A DNA stretch of 64,000 bases from Aquincolibacterium sp041674705 (GCA_041674705.1 JBAYVF010000005.1:1-64000), one strand, 5' to 3'. Numbered from the stretch's first letter, positions 53,736 through 62,540 are shown. Translations and numbers: made by a program. Notes: generated by a model not told the origin, from the letters alone.

Positions 53736-54038
53736 ATGTTCATTTTCGGGATCGTGTTCCAGGGATTGGCCATGCTCGTGAACGGGATCTGTACGATCCT
53801 CTATTGGCTGCTTTTCGCGAGGATCCTCGTCTCGTGGTTTCCCGTGGACCCTTTCTCGAGTCCGATGCGGTTTTTGATCCAGGTCACGGACCCGATCCTG
53901 GAACCGTTGCGCCGGCTTCCGATCCGGATCGGGATGATGGATTTTTCGCCGCTTCTCGCTTTTTTCATGCTTTATATTACGAACAAGATCCTTGTCACCA
54001 TTCTTTTAAAGCTTGCTTACCAATTCGGCGGAGGCTGA
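53736..54038 (+). CDS. YggT-family membrane protein
   Basis: A 100-residue membrane protein with two long hydrophobic helices (about 5-30 and 65-92). Between them is the family's loop W-F-P-V-D-P-F-S-S-P and V-T-D-P-I-L-E-P-L-R-R-L-P. YggT proteins often sit beside yggS and proC, as here. The molecular function is not settled; some members affect osmotic tolerance or septum-related processes. Confidence 0.88.
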   Translation: MFIFGIVFQGLAMLVNGICTILYWLLFARILVSWFPVDPFSSPMRFLIQVTDPILEPLRRLPIRIGMMDFSPLLAFFMLYITNKILVTILLKLAYQFGGG

Positions 54039-54259
54039 CCCCGTTAGAAATTCAACCAATGATCTTTTGAGAACATGCCGTGGCAGGTAATACGAAATGG
54101 AAGTTAGTGACAGGCGATCCAAAATTGTATTTCTAACGGGGCAAGTGACCACCTGTCCCGTTAGACATTTGATGAGGCGAAAGAATCAAGCAGGTGTTCG
54201 AAGTTTATATAAAGAAAAGTTCTTGCGAATATAAAGGAGAAAATTAATGTCTAACGGGA
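54039..54259. repeat. CCCGTTAGA inverted repeats reaching into the PNP start
   Basis: Two nested inverted pairs: CCCCGTTAGAAAT (54039-54051) with ATTTCTAACGGGG (54129-54141), and TCCCGTTAGACATT (54156-54169) with AATGTCTAACGGGA (54246-54259). All arms are perfect. The last arm contains the start codon at 54247, and the loop of that pair holds the ribosome site. Confidence 0.7.
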
Positions 54260-55101
54260 TGAAACGTACCCAGAAACCTTCGAACGAACTTCTTGAGAAG
54301 ATCGATGCCTGCGTCGCGGCGATCCGTAAAGAAACGGATTTTATTCCCGAGATCGCGCTGGTCCTTGGCACGGGGCTCGGGAATCTCGCGGGGCGCGTGA
54401 AGGCGGAAAAGGTTCTGACGTATGACAAGCTGCCGCATTTTTCGAAGTCGACCGTGGAATCCCATAAAGGGCAGCTCGTGCTCGGGGAACTTTCCGGAAA
54501 AAAGATCGCGGTGATGGAAGGACGATTCCATTTTTATGAAGGGTACTCGCTTGAGGAGGTGACGTTCGGGGTGCGCGTGCTCCGCGAGCTGGGGGCAAAG
54601 ATCCTGATCGTTTCAAACGCGGCCGGCGGATTGAATTTGAGCTACAAAAAAGGAGAGATCGTGATCATCACCGACCAGATAAATTTTATGGGGGTGAATC
54701 CGCTGATCGGCCCTAATCTTAATAAGCTGGGGCCCCGCTTTCCGGATATGTATGAGCCTTATTCCAAGCGTTTGAACGACCTGACACTTGCCGCGGCGAA
54801 AGAAGTCAAAGTCCCGGTGAATCAGGGGGTTTATGTCGGAGTGACGGGGCCGTGCCTTGAAACCCGCGCGGAGTACCGGATGATGCGTAATTTCGGCGCA
54901 GATCTTGTGGGGATGTCCACGGTGCCGGAGGTGATCGTGGGGGTGCACATGGGGATGGAGATCCTGGGCTTGAGCATTGTGACAGACACTTGTGATCCGG
55001 ACCATCTCGAGCCATGCAATATCCAGGAGATCATCAAGACGGCGAACGAAGCCGGGCCGAAGTTAGACAAACTTATTACAGCCGCGATTTCCAAGTTCTA
55101 A
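54247..55101 (+). CDS. purine nucleoside phosphorylase (trimeric type)
   Basis: Splits inosine or guanosine with phosphate into base and ribose 1-phosphate. The 284-residue product has the phosphate loop I-A-L-V-L-G-T-G-L-G, E-S-H-K-G-Q, the stretch M-E-G-R-F-H-F-Y-E-G-Y, S-N-A-A-G-G-L-N, and the purine site E-T-R-A-E-Y-R-M-M, all typical of class II trimeric enzymes. AAGGAG lies seven bases upstream of ATG 54247. The first four codons derive from an inverted-repeat arm, and a second ATG at 54259 is also possible. Confidence 0.93.
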   Translation: MSNGMKRTQKPSNELLEKIDACVAAIRKETDFIPEIALVLGTGLGNLAGRVKAEKVLTYDKLPHFSKSTVESHKGQLVLGELSGKKIAVMEGRFHFYEGYSLEEVTFGVRVLRELGAKILIVSNAAGGLNLSYKKGEIVIITDQINFMGVNPLIGPNLNKLGPRFPDMYEPYSKRLNDLTLAAAKEVKVPVNQGVYVGVTGPCLETRAEYRMMRNFGADLVGMSTVPEVIVGVHMGMEILGLSIVTDTCDPDHLEPCNIQEIIKTANEAGPKLDKLITAAISKF

Positions 55102-55168
55102 GTGCCATGTACTATGTACCAAGTACGGAGGCATAACGAGTACTTAGCATATAGTACATAGTACTTAG
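55101..55168. repeat. inverted word repeat, TAGTAC family (copy 2)
   Basis: ATGTACTATGTACCAAGTAC on the left pairs with GTACTTAGCATATAGTACATAGTACTTAG on the right. The family is shared with 45914-46014. It fills the gap before ileS. Confidence 0.7.
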
Positions 55169-55179
55169 TGAAAGAAAAA

Positions 55180-58008
55180 ATGACCGAAGCGAAGAATTAT
55201 AAAGATACACTCAATCTTCCGCAAACTTCCTTTCCCATGAAAGCGAATCTGGCCGAGCGTGAGCCGGAGATGCTTAAAAGTTGGGAAGCGGAAGGGGTGT
55301 ATGCTGCGATCCGCGCGAAGTCTGCGGGGAAACCCAAGTATGTGCTTCACGACGGTCCTCCTTATGCGAATGGCCACATCCATATCGGTCACGCGCTCAA
55401 TAAAGTCCTCAAAGATCTCATTGTGAAATATCAGACCATGCGCGGCCATGACGCGCTCTATGTGCCGGGCTGGGACTGCCACGGCCTGCCGATCGAACAC
55501 GCCTGCCTTAAAGAAATGGGCAAGCGCAAGGAGGAAGTGGATCGGGTCGAGTTCCGCAAGCACGCGCGTCAATACGCGGAAAAATTTGTCGGGATCCAAC
55601 GCGACGGGTTTAAAAGGCTCGGTATCTTCGGGGAATGGGACAAGCCTTATCTCACCATGAACTACGGGTATCAGGCGGCTATTGCAGATTCTTTCCTTCG
55701 GCTTTACGAGGATGGGTTCATCGAACAGCGCCTGAAACCTGTTCCGTGGTGCTATGACTGCGACACAGCGTTGGCTGAAGCGGAGCTTGAGTATGAAGAC
55801 AAGATCTCCAAGTCCGTCTATGTGAAATTTCCCTTGGAGGATTCCAAGAATGTTTTGAAGCTTCCCGCCGGGACTTCAGCTTGTTTACTGGTATGGACCA
55901 CGACGCCTTGGACGTTGCCGGCGAACGTTGGCGCGGCCGTGCATCCGGAGCTCGAATACGGAATTTTCCAAAAAGGGAACGAGGTTTATGTTTTCGCCAA
56001 AGAACTTGAGGCGAAACTAAAAGACAAGATCGACCTCGGCGGTTTCAGCCGTATCAAGTCTCTGACGGGGCAAACGCTTCAAGGGATGGAATACCAACAT
56101 CCGTTCCTTGATCGCAAAGGCAAAGTCATTACGGCGGATTATGTCTCCAGTGAAGATGGCACCGGGATCGTCCATATCGCACCGGGGCATGGGGAAGACG
56201 ACTACAAACACGGACATCTGGAACACGGCCTGCCGATCCTTTCGCCCGTGGATTCACGGGGGAAATTCACCGAGGAATTTCCTTTTTGCAAAGGCGAGCA
56301 TGTTTTTAAAGCCAATCCCAAGATCACAGCGCTTTTAAGCGAAAAAGGATTACTCCTTAAAGAAGAAGATTATCCGCACAGCTACCCGCATTGCTGGCGT
56401 TGCAAAAAACCGATCCTTTTTCGCGCGACCACGCAATGGTTCATGAAGATCGATCACAAAGATCTCCGTAAGCGCATGCAGGGAGCCATCGAAAAAAACA
56501 TCCAGTTCATTCCGGACTGGGGCAAGAATCGTATCGGAGCGATGGTGGAGTCGCGGCCGGAATGGTGTTTGTCCCGTCAGCGCCTCTGGGGCGTGCCGAT
56601 CCCGGTGATCCGTTGTAAGCATTGCGCGGGGGTGCACTTCGTCAAGGAATCCAAGACGAAGATCCTGGAACTTTTTGAGAAGGAAGGCACGGATGCGTGG
56701 TTTTCGCATCCGGCGGAAGCGTTTCTCCCTGCGGGCCTCAAGTGTCCGAAATGCCACAAAAGCGAATTTGAAAAAGAAACCGATATCATTGATGTTTGGT
56801 TCGATTCGGGCGTGAGTCATCAGGCCGTGCTTCGCCGGCATCCGGGTCTTAAATATCCCGCGGACCTGTACCTTGAAGGCTCCGACCAGCATCGGGGTTG
56901 GTTTCAAAGCGCTCTTACCACTTCGATGGCGCTTGAAAATAAAAGCCCGTTCAAAAGTGTCCTGACGCACGGGTTCGTGATGGACGGGCAGGGGAAGAAG
57001 ATGTCGAAATCCGCGGGGAATGTCGTTACCCCGCAGGATGTGATGAAGGAGTTTGGCGCGGACGTCCTTCGCCTTTGGGTGACCTCCTGCGATTACCAGT
57101 TCGATGTCCGCCTTTCCAACGAGATTCTGAAACAACTTGTGGATACTTATCGCAAGATCCGTAATACGTTCCGTTATTTTCTCTCCAATCTTTTTGATTT
57201 TGATCCCGCGAAGCATTCCGTGCCGTATGAGAAATTGCATCCTCTGGATCGCTGGGCGATGGCCAAGGCGGATCTCCTGGTCGCGTCGGTGACGGGCCTC
57301 TACGAGCGTTTTGAATTCCATGAGATCTACCGCGAGGTCTACGATTTTTGCGTGGTGGATTTGAGCGCCTATTATCTGGACGCGCTGAAGGACACGCTTT
57401 ACACCGCGGCGCCGGATTCCTGGCTTCGCCGCTCCGCCCAAACAGCGTTTTTTTATATCCTGTCGCGTCTCGTGAAGATCGTGGCGCCTATTCTTCCCTT
57501 TACAGCCGACGAGGTGTGGAAATCGTATAAGCTCGAAGAAGGAGTCGCGACGGTGCATGCAAGCGCCTGGCCCGTGGCACCGGTCATAAAGACGGGGAAT
57601 GAATTCCGGGATTGGGAGCATCTCCGGGAGGTCCGTAACGCGATCACCCCTTTCCTTGAAAAAAAGCGTGAGGCCAAGGAGATCGGCGCGGGGCTCGAGG
57701 CGAAGGTGATCTTCACTGCAGAAGATCCGGAATCAGCCGAAATACTACATAGATATGAAAAAGAACTCACTCGCGTTTTTGTCGTGTCCCAGGTCACCCT
57801 GGAGACAAAGGCCGTGGAGGGTATGGAGGCCGCAGAAGGTGTTTCCGCGGTGCTCCAGAAGAAATTCGGATTGAAGGTCCTTGTGACCAAAGCGGACGGT
57901 GCCAAATGCGTCCGTTGCTGGAATTACTCCTCCGCTGTCGGCCGGGATCCCGAGCATGGGTCTCTTTGCCCCAAATGTGTTGAAGCGATCCGGGGAGCAA
58001 AATCATAA
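55180..58008 (+). CDS. ileS: isoleucine--tRNA ligase
   Basis: Charges tRNA-Ile with isoleucine and edits valine. The HIGH motif is at residues 68-71 (G-H-I-H-I-G-H). The editing domain includes T-T-P-W-T-L-P-A-N and A-P-G-H-G-E-D-D; K-M-S-K-S is at 607-611. A C-terminal zinc finger (C-V-R-C-W...C-P-K-C) marks the eubacterial form. It is full length at 942 residues from ATG 55180; a GTG four codons upstream (55168) overlaps the repeat and is less likely. Confidence 0.96.
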   Translation: MTEAKNYKDTLNLPQTSFPMKANLAEREPEMLKSWEAEGVYAAIRAKSAGKPKYVLHDGPPYANGHIHIGHALNKVLKDLIVKYQTMRGHDALYVPGWDCHGLPIEHACLKEMGKRKEEVDRVEFRKHARQYAEKFVGIQRDGFKRLGIFGEWDKPYLTMNYGYQAAIADSFLRLYEDGFIEQRLKPVPWCYDCDTALAEAELEYEDKISKSVYVKFPLEDSKNVLKLPAGTSACLLVWTTTPWTLPANVGAAVHPELEYGIFQKGNEVYVFAKELEAKLKDKIDLGGFSRIKSLTGQTLQGMEYQHPFLDRKGKVITADYVSSEDGTGIVHIAPGHGEDDYKHGHLEHGLPILSPVDSRGKFTEEFPFCKGEHVFKANPKITALLSEKGLLLKEEDYPHSYPHCWRCKKPILFRATTQWFMKIDHKDLRKRMQGAIEKNIQFIPDWGKNRIGAMVESRPEWCLSRQRLWGVPIPVIRCKHCAGVHFVKESKTKILELFEKEGTDAWFSHPAEAFLPAGLKCPKCHKSEFEKETDIIDVWFDSGVSHQAVLRRHPGLKYPADLYLEGSDQHRGWFQSALTTSMALENKSPFKSVLTHGFVMDGQGKKMSKSAGNVVTPQDVMKEFGADVLRLWVTSCDYQFDVRLSNEILKQLVDTYRKIRNTFRYFLSNLFDFDPAKHSVPYEKLHPLDRWAMAKADLLVASVTGLYERFEFHEIYREVYDFCVVDLSAYYLDALKDTLYTAAPDSWLRRSAQTAFFYILSRLVKIVAPILPFTADEVWKSYKLEEGVATVHASAWPVAPVIKTGNEFRDWEHLREVRNAITPFLEKKREAKEIGAGLEAKVIFTAEDPESAEILHRYEKELTRVFVVSQVTLETKAVEGMEAAEGVSAVLQKKFGLKVLVTKADGAKCVRCWNYSSAVGRDPEHGSLCPKCVEAIRGAKS

Positions 58009-58038
58009 AACCAAAGGGATGGTCCCATTTTTAAAAGA
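58009..58038 (+). terminator. weak hairpin after ileS
   Basis: GGGA-TGG-TCCC followed by ATTTTT forms a short stem with a T-run. It lies between ileS and the histidine kinase gene and may terminate part of the transcripts. Confidence 0.35.
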
Positions 58039-58041
58039 GAT

Positions 58042-59637
58042 ATGTCGTTCCATGTAAGAACCCCAAAGACCTTCCTGAAAAAAGTGCTGGTCGGTCTCGT
58101 CCTTTTCTCGCTCGGAGCTTTCGCCGCCTACCTGCTTCCTTTCCTGATACCCTCTTCCGGGATTTCGGATCCTTGGGTCCATCATCCGCTGCTTCCGATC
58201 CTTGTGATGACCGTGATCTTTGTAGCGGCCTATAAATCCACCGAACGGTGGGTGAAGAAATTCCTCGAGAAATATTTTTTTCATAAGAAAACATTCGCCC
58301 AGATGACTCTGATGGATCTGGCGGGCGACCTGGCGGTCAATCTGGACCTCCAGGAGATCGCAAACCTGGTGGTGAACACGTTCGGAGAGGTGCTGCAATT
58401 AAAGACCGTGGCCTTGCTCGTTCCGGACTTGCTTCAGAATAATTTTGAGGTCGCATCAGCTTATGGATGGACGATCTCGGCTTCCAAGCGGGTCCGTCTC
58501 GCGGCTGAGACGCCGCTTTTGAGAATGATCCATCAAACGGGGCCGCATGTCTTGATGCGCGGGCCGGTCCTTCAGAGCCTTACATGGCAGGAAGCGAATG
58601 CGCTGGCGCGTGATCTTGATTCTTTGCAGGCCGCCTGGATCATTCCGCTGTTCGTTAAAGGAGAATTGGCGGGGCTTCTCGCGTTCGGGGCGCTTGTGCC
58701 GGATACGGTATTTGACCAGGGCGACTTCCATTTTTTCAGGGAATTTGCGGCGGCGATCGCGCCTTGTGTTCATAATGCCATGGTCGTGAAGCGGTTGAGG
58801 CAGTTTAATTTTGAGCTCCAGGATACCCAGTCCCAGTGGGTCCAGAAGACCAAGTTGAACGCGATCGAAAAACTAGCCGCCGGGATCGCCCATGAGATCC
58901 ATAATCCTCTGGCAATTATTTCCGGAAAAGCCCAAGTCCTGCTCATGCAGAAGGGCCCCAAGCAACTGGAGCCCAATGTTCAGGACGCGCTCAATACGAT
59001 AGTGAAGCAAACGCGACGGGCGGCCGATATAACAAGGAAGCTTTTGATGTATTCTCAAGGTTCCCGGGGACCGCAAGAGTGGATCTCGCTGGAAAGAGTC
59101 CTGGATGAGACGCTTTCACTTCTCGCGTATCAGGCTTCGATCGATAAGATCGAGATCGTAAGGAACCTGGATCCGGAGTTGCCGGCGTTTTTTGCAAATA
59201 TGCAGGAGATCCGGGAGATTTTCCTCAATCTGCTTCTGAATGCCGTGGAGGCCGTGGGGTCGGAAGGGAAGATCGTGGTGGAATTGAAGTATCACCGCGA
59301 TGAAGAGTTGATCGAGATCGTGTGTTCGGATACGGGGAAGGGGATCCCGGCCGAGCATCTTGATAAGGTGTTTAATCCTTTTTATACCACGCGCCATGAA
59401 GCGGTGGGACTCGGGCTTTTCGTGACCAAGCAGATCGCGCATCGTTACGGCGGTTCGATTCGCGTTGAAAGCCAGGTGGGGATCGGCAGCATGTTCATTC
59501 TTCAGCTGCCCTATGTCGCGGAAACGGTTCGCCTTCAGCGGGCCTCGTCTTCGCCACAACAAGGAAAAGAAGCGGCGCGAAATTCGGAAGCAAAAAGGAC
59601 CGGTGCGACGGTTGCGGGTGCTCATACAGAGCCATGA
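58042..59637 (+). CDS. membrane sensor histidine kinase with GAF domain
   Basis: The 531-residue kinase has two N-terminal membrane helices (about 14-36 and 48-66). A GAF-type sensor domain follows (about 95-255), then a dimerisation domain with the phospho-accepting His284 in A-A-G-I-A-H-E-I-H-N-P-L-A-I-I. The catalytic ATPase domain has N-L-L-L-N-A-V-E-A, D-T-G-K-G-I-P and G-L-G-L-F-V. The ligand is unknown. A response regulator gene follows 62 bases downstream, and these two probably form a two-component pair. Confidence 0.92.
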   Translation: MSFHVRTPKTFLKKVLVGLVLFSLGAFAAYLLPFLIPSSGISDPWVHHPLLPILVMTVIFVAAYKSTERWVKKFLEKYFFHKKTFAQMTLMDLAGDLAVNLDLQEIANLVVNTFGEVLQLKTVALLVPDLLQNNFEVASAYGWTISASKRVRLAAETPLLRMIHQTGPHVLMRGPVLQSLTWQEANALARDLDSLQAAWIIPLFVKGELAGLLAFGALVPDTVFDQGDFHFFREFAAAIAPCVHNAMVVKRLRQFNFELQDTQSQWVQKTKLNAIEKLAAGIAHEIHNPLAIISGKAQVLLMQKGPKQLEPNVQDALNTIVKQTRRAADITRKLLMYSQGSRGPQEWISLERVLDETLSLLAYQASIDKIEIVRNLDPELPAFFANMQEIREIFLNLLLNAVEAVGSEGKIVVELKYHRDEELIEIVCSDTGKGIPAEHLDKVFNPFYTTRHEAVGLGLFVTKQIAHRYGGSIRVESQVGIGSMFILQLPYVAETVRLQRASSSPQQGKEAARNSEAKRTGATVAGAHTEP

Positions 59638-59699
59638 ACAGGATCTTGGAATTTTTAAATCAATGCCGTATCAAACTTATACAGGGAGGGAATGCAACC

Positions 59700-60074
59700 A
59701 TGAATAAATTATTGATCGTGGATGATGAAATCGAGATCTGTGAATTCTTAAAATCCTTTTTTGAAGACCGCGATTTCAAGGTCGCCGTTGCGCATGACGG
59801 GACCAAAGCCCTGGAGCAAATGGGCCTTTTCAATCCCGAAGTCGTTCTTTTGGATATTCAGATGCCGGGCATGGACGGTCTTCAGACCCTGAAGAAGATC
59901 AAAGAAGCTTATCCCAAAGCGAAAGTCATCATGGTAACCGCCGTGGAGACCCAGGAGAAGATCGAAGAAGCCATGCGGTTGGGTGCCGATAATTACATCA
60001 CCAAACCCTTGAGCCTTGAATATCTCGAAAAAGACGTTCAGGATAAGATCGATATTCTTGCCAAAGGCTCCTAA
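59700..60074 (+). CDS. single-domain response regulator (CheY-like)
   Basis: A 124-residue receiver domain: D-D-E near residues 9-11, the phospho-accepting Asp52 in V-V-L-L-D-I-Q-M-P-G-M-D-G, and a Lys in N-Y-I-T-K-P-L-S. There is no output domain. An in-frame ATG at 59634 overlaps the kinase stop, but ATG 59700 has AGGGAGGG upstream and begins directly with the fold. It is the likely partner of the kinase upstream and perhaps of the HD-GYP protein downstream. Confidence 0.9.
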   Translation: MNKLLIVDDEIEICEFLKSFFEDRDFKVAVAHDGTKALEQMGLFNPEVVLLDIQMPGMDGLQTLKKIKEAYPKAKVIMVTAVETQEKIEEAMRLGADNYITKPLSLEYLEKDVQDKIDILAKGS

Positions 60075-60157
60075 TACCACGGTCTTATAGATTTTGGAAA
60101 CAGGCTCTCGGAGCTGTTTCTCTGGTCAAGGCCTTTGTTGCCGAGATCATCAAGCCG

Positions 60158-60218
60158 GAGTCCTCGACGTGACACGGTGAGGACTCAGAAAGCGGTCCCG
60201 CGAAACGGGAAGATTTTT
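60158..60218 (+). promoter_or_regulatory. two hairpins in the leader of the HD-GYP gene
   Basis: GAGTCCTC (60158-60165) pairs with GAGGACTC (60179-60186), and TCCCG (60196-60200) pairs with CGGGA (60206-60210), followed by AGATTTTT. The second hairpin ends eight bases before ATG 60219 and could either mask the ribosome site or terminate. It does not fit the c-di-GMP riboswitch consensus that I know. Confidence 0.4.
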
Positions 60219-61493
60219 ATGCCAACAAAATCAGATTCTCCAAACTCTCAAAAATTTGACTATCAAGAAGTCTTGCGGGATGTGGCCCGCAGTATGGTCC
60301 GCCTTAAAAGGCCGGACCGGCTTCTCCAGCTCATCACTCGTTTCATCGACCGCCGGTTCGGCCTCGCCCATGCCTCGCTCCTGATCCTTGATCCCAAAAA
60401 GGAGCATTATGTCTTCGTCAATTCAAAAGGAGCCAAACGTCTTCCGATGGGGCTTGTGAAATTCGACGCAGATCATCCGCTTGTCCAGTGGTTTTCGGGA
60501 TCCAAAAAAAAGCTGCCATTCCAAAAGGATTTTCTTTTTTTCTCCGATGTGAAAAAAATGCTCTCGCGCGCTGAATTCCGGCTGGCCTCGAATTCCAAGG
60601 CGGACCATCTCGCAGGGATCCAGAAAACGATGCAGAATCTGAAAGTGGAGCTCCTGGTGCCCGGTTATTTCAAGGATACGCTCGTGGGCCTTTTGATGCT
60701 CGGGCGGCGCGTGAATGGCCGCTGTTTTACCACACAGGAGGTCACTTTTTTTCAGACGCTGGCCAACGATTGCTCGATGGCGGTCAAGACCGCGGAATAC
60801 AACCAGAATCTTGTTGAGCAGAACCAGGAACTTGCGAAGAGGCTTGAAGAGATCGAAAGAATGCGCAACAAGGAACAGCGGACCTATTATGAGATCATGC
60901 GTTCCTTGGCTGAAGAAGTTCACGCCAAGGAGCCCTATATTTTTGGGCATGTTTCGGAAGTGGAACGCCTGGGTATGATGACCGCCCGCGAAATGGGGAT
61001 GGATCTTTCCGGAAAAACCAAGGACCTGCTTTCTGCAGCGCTTATTCTTCATGACGTCGGAAAGATCGGGATCCCGGACAACATTCTCTGCAAACCGGGA
61101 CAATTGACCCAGGAAGAATGGAAAGTCATGAAAACCCATGTGGAAAAAGGTGCCCGGATCCTGGAGCCCCTGACGGATTTTAAAAAGGTACGTGAGATCA
61201 TCATGGCGCATCACGAGCGTTTCGACGGAACCGGCTACCCGCGGGGTCTCAAGGGGGATGAAATCTCGATCGAAGCACGTATCATCTGCGTGGTGGACAG
61301 TTTCCACGCTATTGTTTCGTCCCGGTGCTACCGGGAAGGGCGCTCCATTGACTTTGCCATCCATGAGGTCCGGAATTGCGCGGGGACCCAGTTCGATCCG
61401 GTTGTGGTCGATGCGTTCCTGAAGGCTTTGAAGAAGGAACTTCAGAAAAAAGGCGAGATTCCCAGCTCTTTGGCGGAATACGCTACGGACTGA
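60219..61493 (+). CDS. GAF plus HD-GYP domain protein (c-di-GMP phosphodiesterase type)
   Basis: The 424-residue protein has an N-terminal GAF-like domain (about 20-200), a coiled-coil linker (about 205-230) and an HD-GYP domain. In the latter H278-D279 (L-H-D-V-G-K-I-G-I-P-D) and H331-H332-E-R-F-D-G-T-G-Y-P are intact, as in active c-di-GMP phosphodiesterases. There are no membrane helices. It follows a histidine kinase and receiver gene, so the three may form one signalling unit. Confidence 0.9.
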   Translation: MPTKSDSPNSQKFDYQEVLRDVARSMVRLKRPDRLLQLITRFIDRRFGLAHASLLILDPKKEHYVFVNSKGAKRLPMGLVKFDADHPLVQWFSGSKKKLPFQKDFLFFSDVKKMLSRAEFRLASNSKADHLAGIQKTMQNLKVELLVPGYFKDTLVGLLMLGRRVNGRCFTTQEVTFFQTLANDCSMAVKTAEYNQNLVEQNQELAKRLEEIERMRNKEQRTYYEIMRSLAEEVHAKEPYIFGHVSEVERLGMMTAREMGMDLSGKTKDLLSAALILHDVGKIGIPDNILCKPGQLTQEEWKVMKTHVEKGARILEPLTDFKKVREIIMAHHERFDGTGYPRGLKGDEISIEARIICVVDSFHAIVSSRCYREGRSIDFAIHEVRNCAGTQFDPVVVDAFLKALKKELQKKGEIPSSLAEYATD

Positions 61494-61521
61494 GTTTGTT
61501 TCATTTTTATGGACTTATCGC

Positions 61522-61550
61522 TTGCGTCGCCAGGGGGGCATCAGTATAAT
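61522..61550 (+). promoter_or_regulatory. sigma-70-type promoter of the dksA-lspA-lgt operon
   Basis: TTGCGT (61522-61527) and a perfect TATAAT (61545-61550) are separated by 17 bases. Transcription would start near 61557. A small GCGAAG...CTTCGC hairpin lies in the leader. Confidence 0.7.
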
Positions 61551-61623
61551 GCCGCCTCAATTATACAAGGGCGAAGGCGAGCTTCGCGTTGTCTCAATTC
61601 CAAGGAAAGTGAGTTAAAATTTT

Positions 61624-62100
61624 ATGGCAAAATCTAAGAGAACTTCTAAAAAATCCTCAAAAAAGTCTTCCAAGAAATCTGTGAGAAAGTCTGCTAAAAA
61701 ACCGGCCAAGGCGCTGAAGATTAAAAAGCTTCCTAAAAAGGAGCTGGATATTTATAAGAAGATGCTTCTTCAGCTGCGCGGAAAGATCGCCGGAGATCTC
61801 CAGCAGATCGAAGGGGATTCCCTGAGCGGGAATCAGCCCAGCAGTTCCGGGGAACTCTCGGATGTGGCGGATATGGCGACCGATAATTATGACCGGGAAC
61901 TGAATATCGGTTTGGCGACCAACGAGCAGCAGCTTTTAAACGACATTGACGTTGCCCTCAAGAGGATCGAGGATGGGACTTACGGCACTTGCGAGATCTA
62001 TGGAACACCGATCCCCAAGAAACGTCTTATGGCCATGCCCTATACGCGTCTTTCGATGAAAGCCCAGGAAGAAGAGGAGAAGAACCAACGTCCTCAGTAA
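61624..62100 (+). CDS. TraR/DksA-like protein lacking the zinc cysteines
   Basis: The 158-residue product has a Lys/Ser-rich N-terminal tail (about 1-40), a coiled coil like that of DksA (A-T-D-N-Y-D-R-E-L near residue 85), and the end of the fold G-T-Y-G-T-C-E-I-Y-G-T-P-I. Of the four zinc cysteines only C123 is left; the others are replaced by Y126, S144 and A147. DksA-like proteins bind the RNA polymerase secondary channel; some members work without zinc. It is the first gene of an operon with lspA and lgt. Confidence 0.85.
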   Translation: MAKSKRTSKKSSKKSSKKSVRKSAKKPAKALKIKKLPKKELDIYKKMLLQLRGKIAGDLQQIEGDSLSGNQPSSSGELSDVADMATDNYDRELNIGLATNEQQLLNDIDVALKRIEDGTYGTCEIYGTPIPKKRLMAMPYTRLSMKAQEEEEKNQRPQ

Positions 62101-62540
62101 TGTTCTTTTACGTTCTTGTAGGGTCCGTGGTTCTCACGGACCAACTTTCAAAATTTCTTGCCCTTCACTATCTTTCTTCCCAAGCGTCGGTTTCTCTCAT
62201 TCCGCAAGTTCTGGATCTGACGCTCGTCAAGAATCCGGGGGTTGCTTTCGGGCTTTTCAGCGATTATACGCCCATCCTTTTTGCCGTGATCACGATCAGC
62301 CTTGTGTTCCTCTTCCTGATCGCCAACCGTTCTCATGGAACCTCGGTCACGGACCGTTGGGCGCTTAGCCTGATCCTGGGGGGTGCGATCGGAAACTGGA
62401 TCGACCGGCTGCGTTTCGGAGCGGTGATCGATTTTCTGGATTTCAGGATCTGGCCGGTCTTCAACCTTGCAGATACTGCGATCACGATCGGTGTCGGGCT
62501 CTATTTTATCCGCGTGTTTACGTCTAAAGGAAAAACATGA
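62100..62540 (+). CDS. lspA: lipoprotein signal peptidase
   Basis: Signal peptidase II cleaves the signal peptide of lipidated prolipoproteins in the inner membrane. The 146-residue, four-helix protein has D-Q-L-S-K, K-N-P-G-V-A-F-G, G-G-A-I-G-N-W-I-D-R-L, V-I-D-F-L-D-F and F-N-L-A-D-T-A-I, with the two catalytic Asp. The start codon overlaps the stop of the preceding gene by one base (TAATG). Its neighbour lgt does the preceding step in lipoprotein maturation. Confidence 0.94.
   Translation: MFFYVLVGSVVLTDQLSKFLALHYLSSQASVSLIPQVLDLTLVKNPGVAFGLFSDYTPILFAVITISLVFLFLIANRSHGTSVTDRWALSLILGGAIGNWIDRLRFGAVIDFLDFRIWPVFNLADTAITIGVGLYFIRVFTSKGKT

Noticed and set aside
411..55168. CRISPR array from the repeated short words
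   Set aside because: The repeats are inverted, unequal in length and contiguous, without regular spacers, and no cas gene is present.
56350..57621. Long minus-strand open frame inside ileS
   Set aside because: It is a shadow of a strongly biased coding frame; its translation is rich in Arg and His and resembles no protein.
60075..60218. c-di-GMP riboswitch before the HD-GYP gene
   Set aside because: The conserved class I core and GNRA-type tetraloop arrangement are not recognisable; only generic hairpins are seen.
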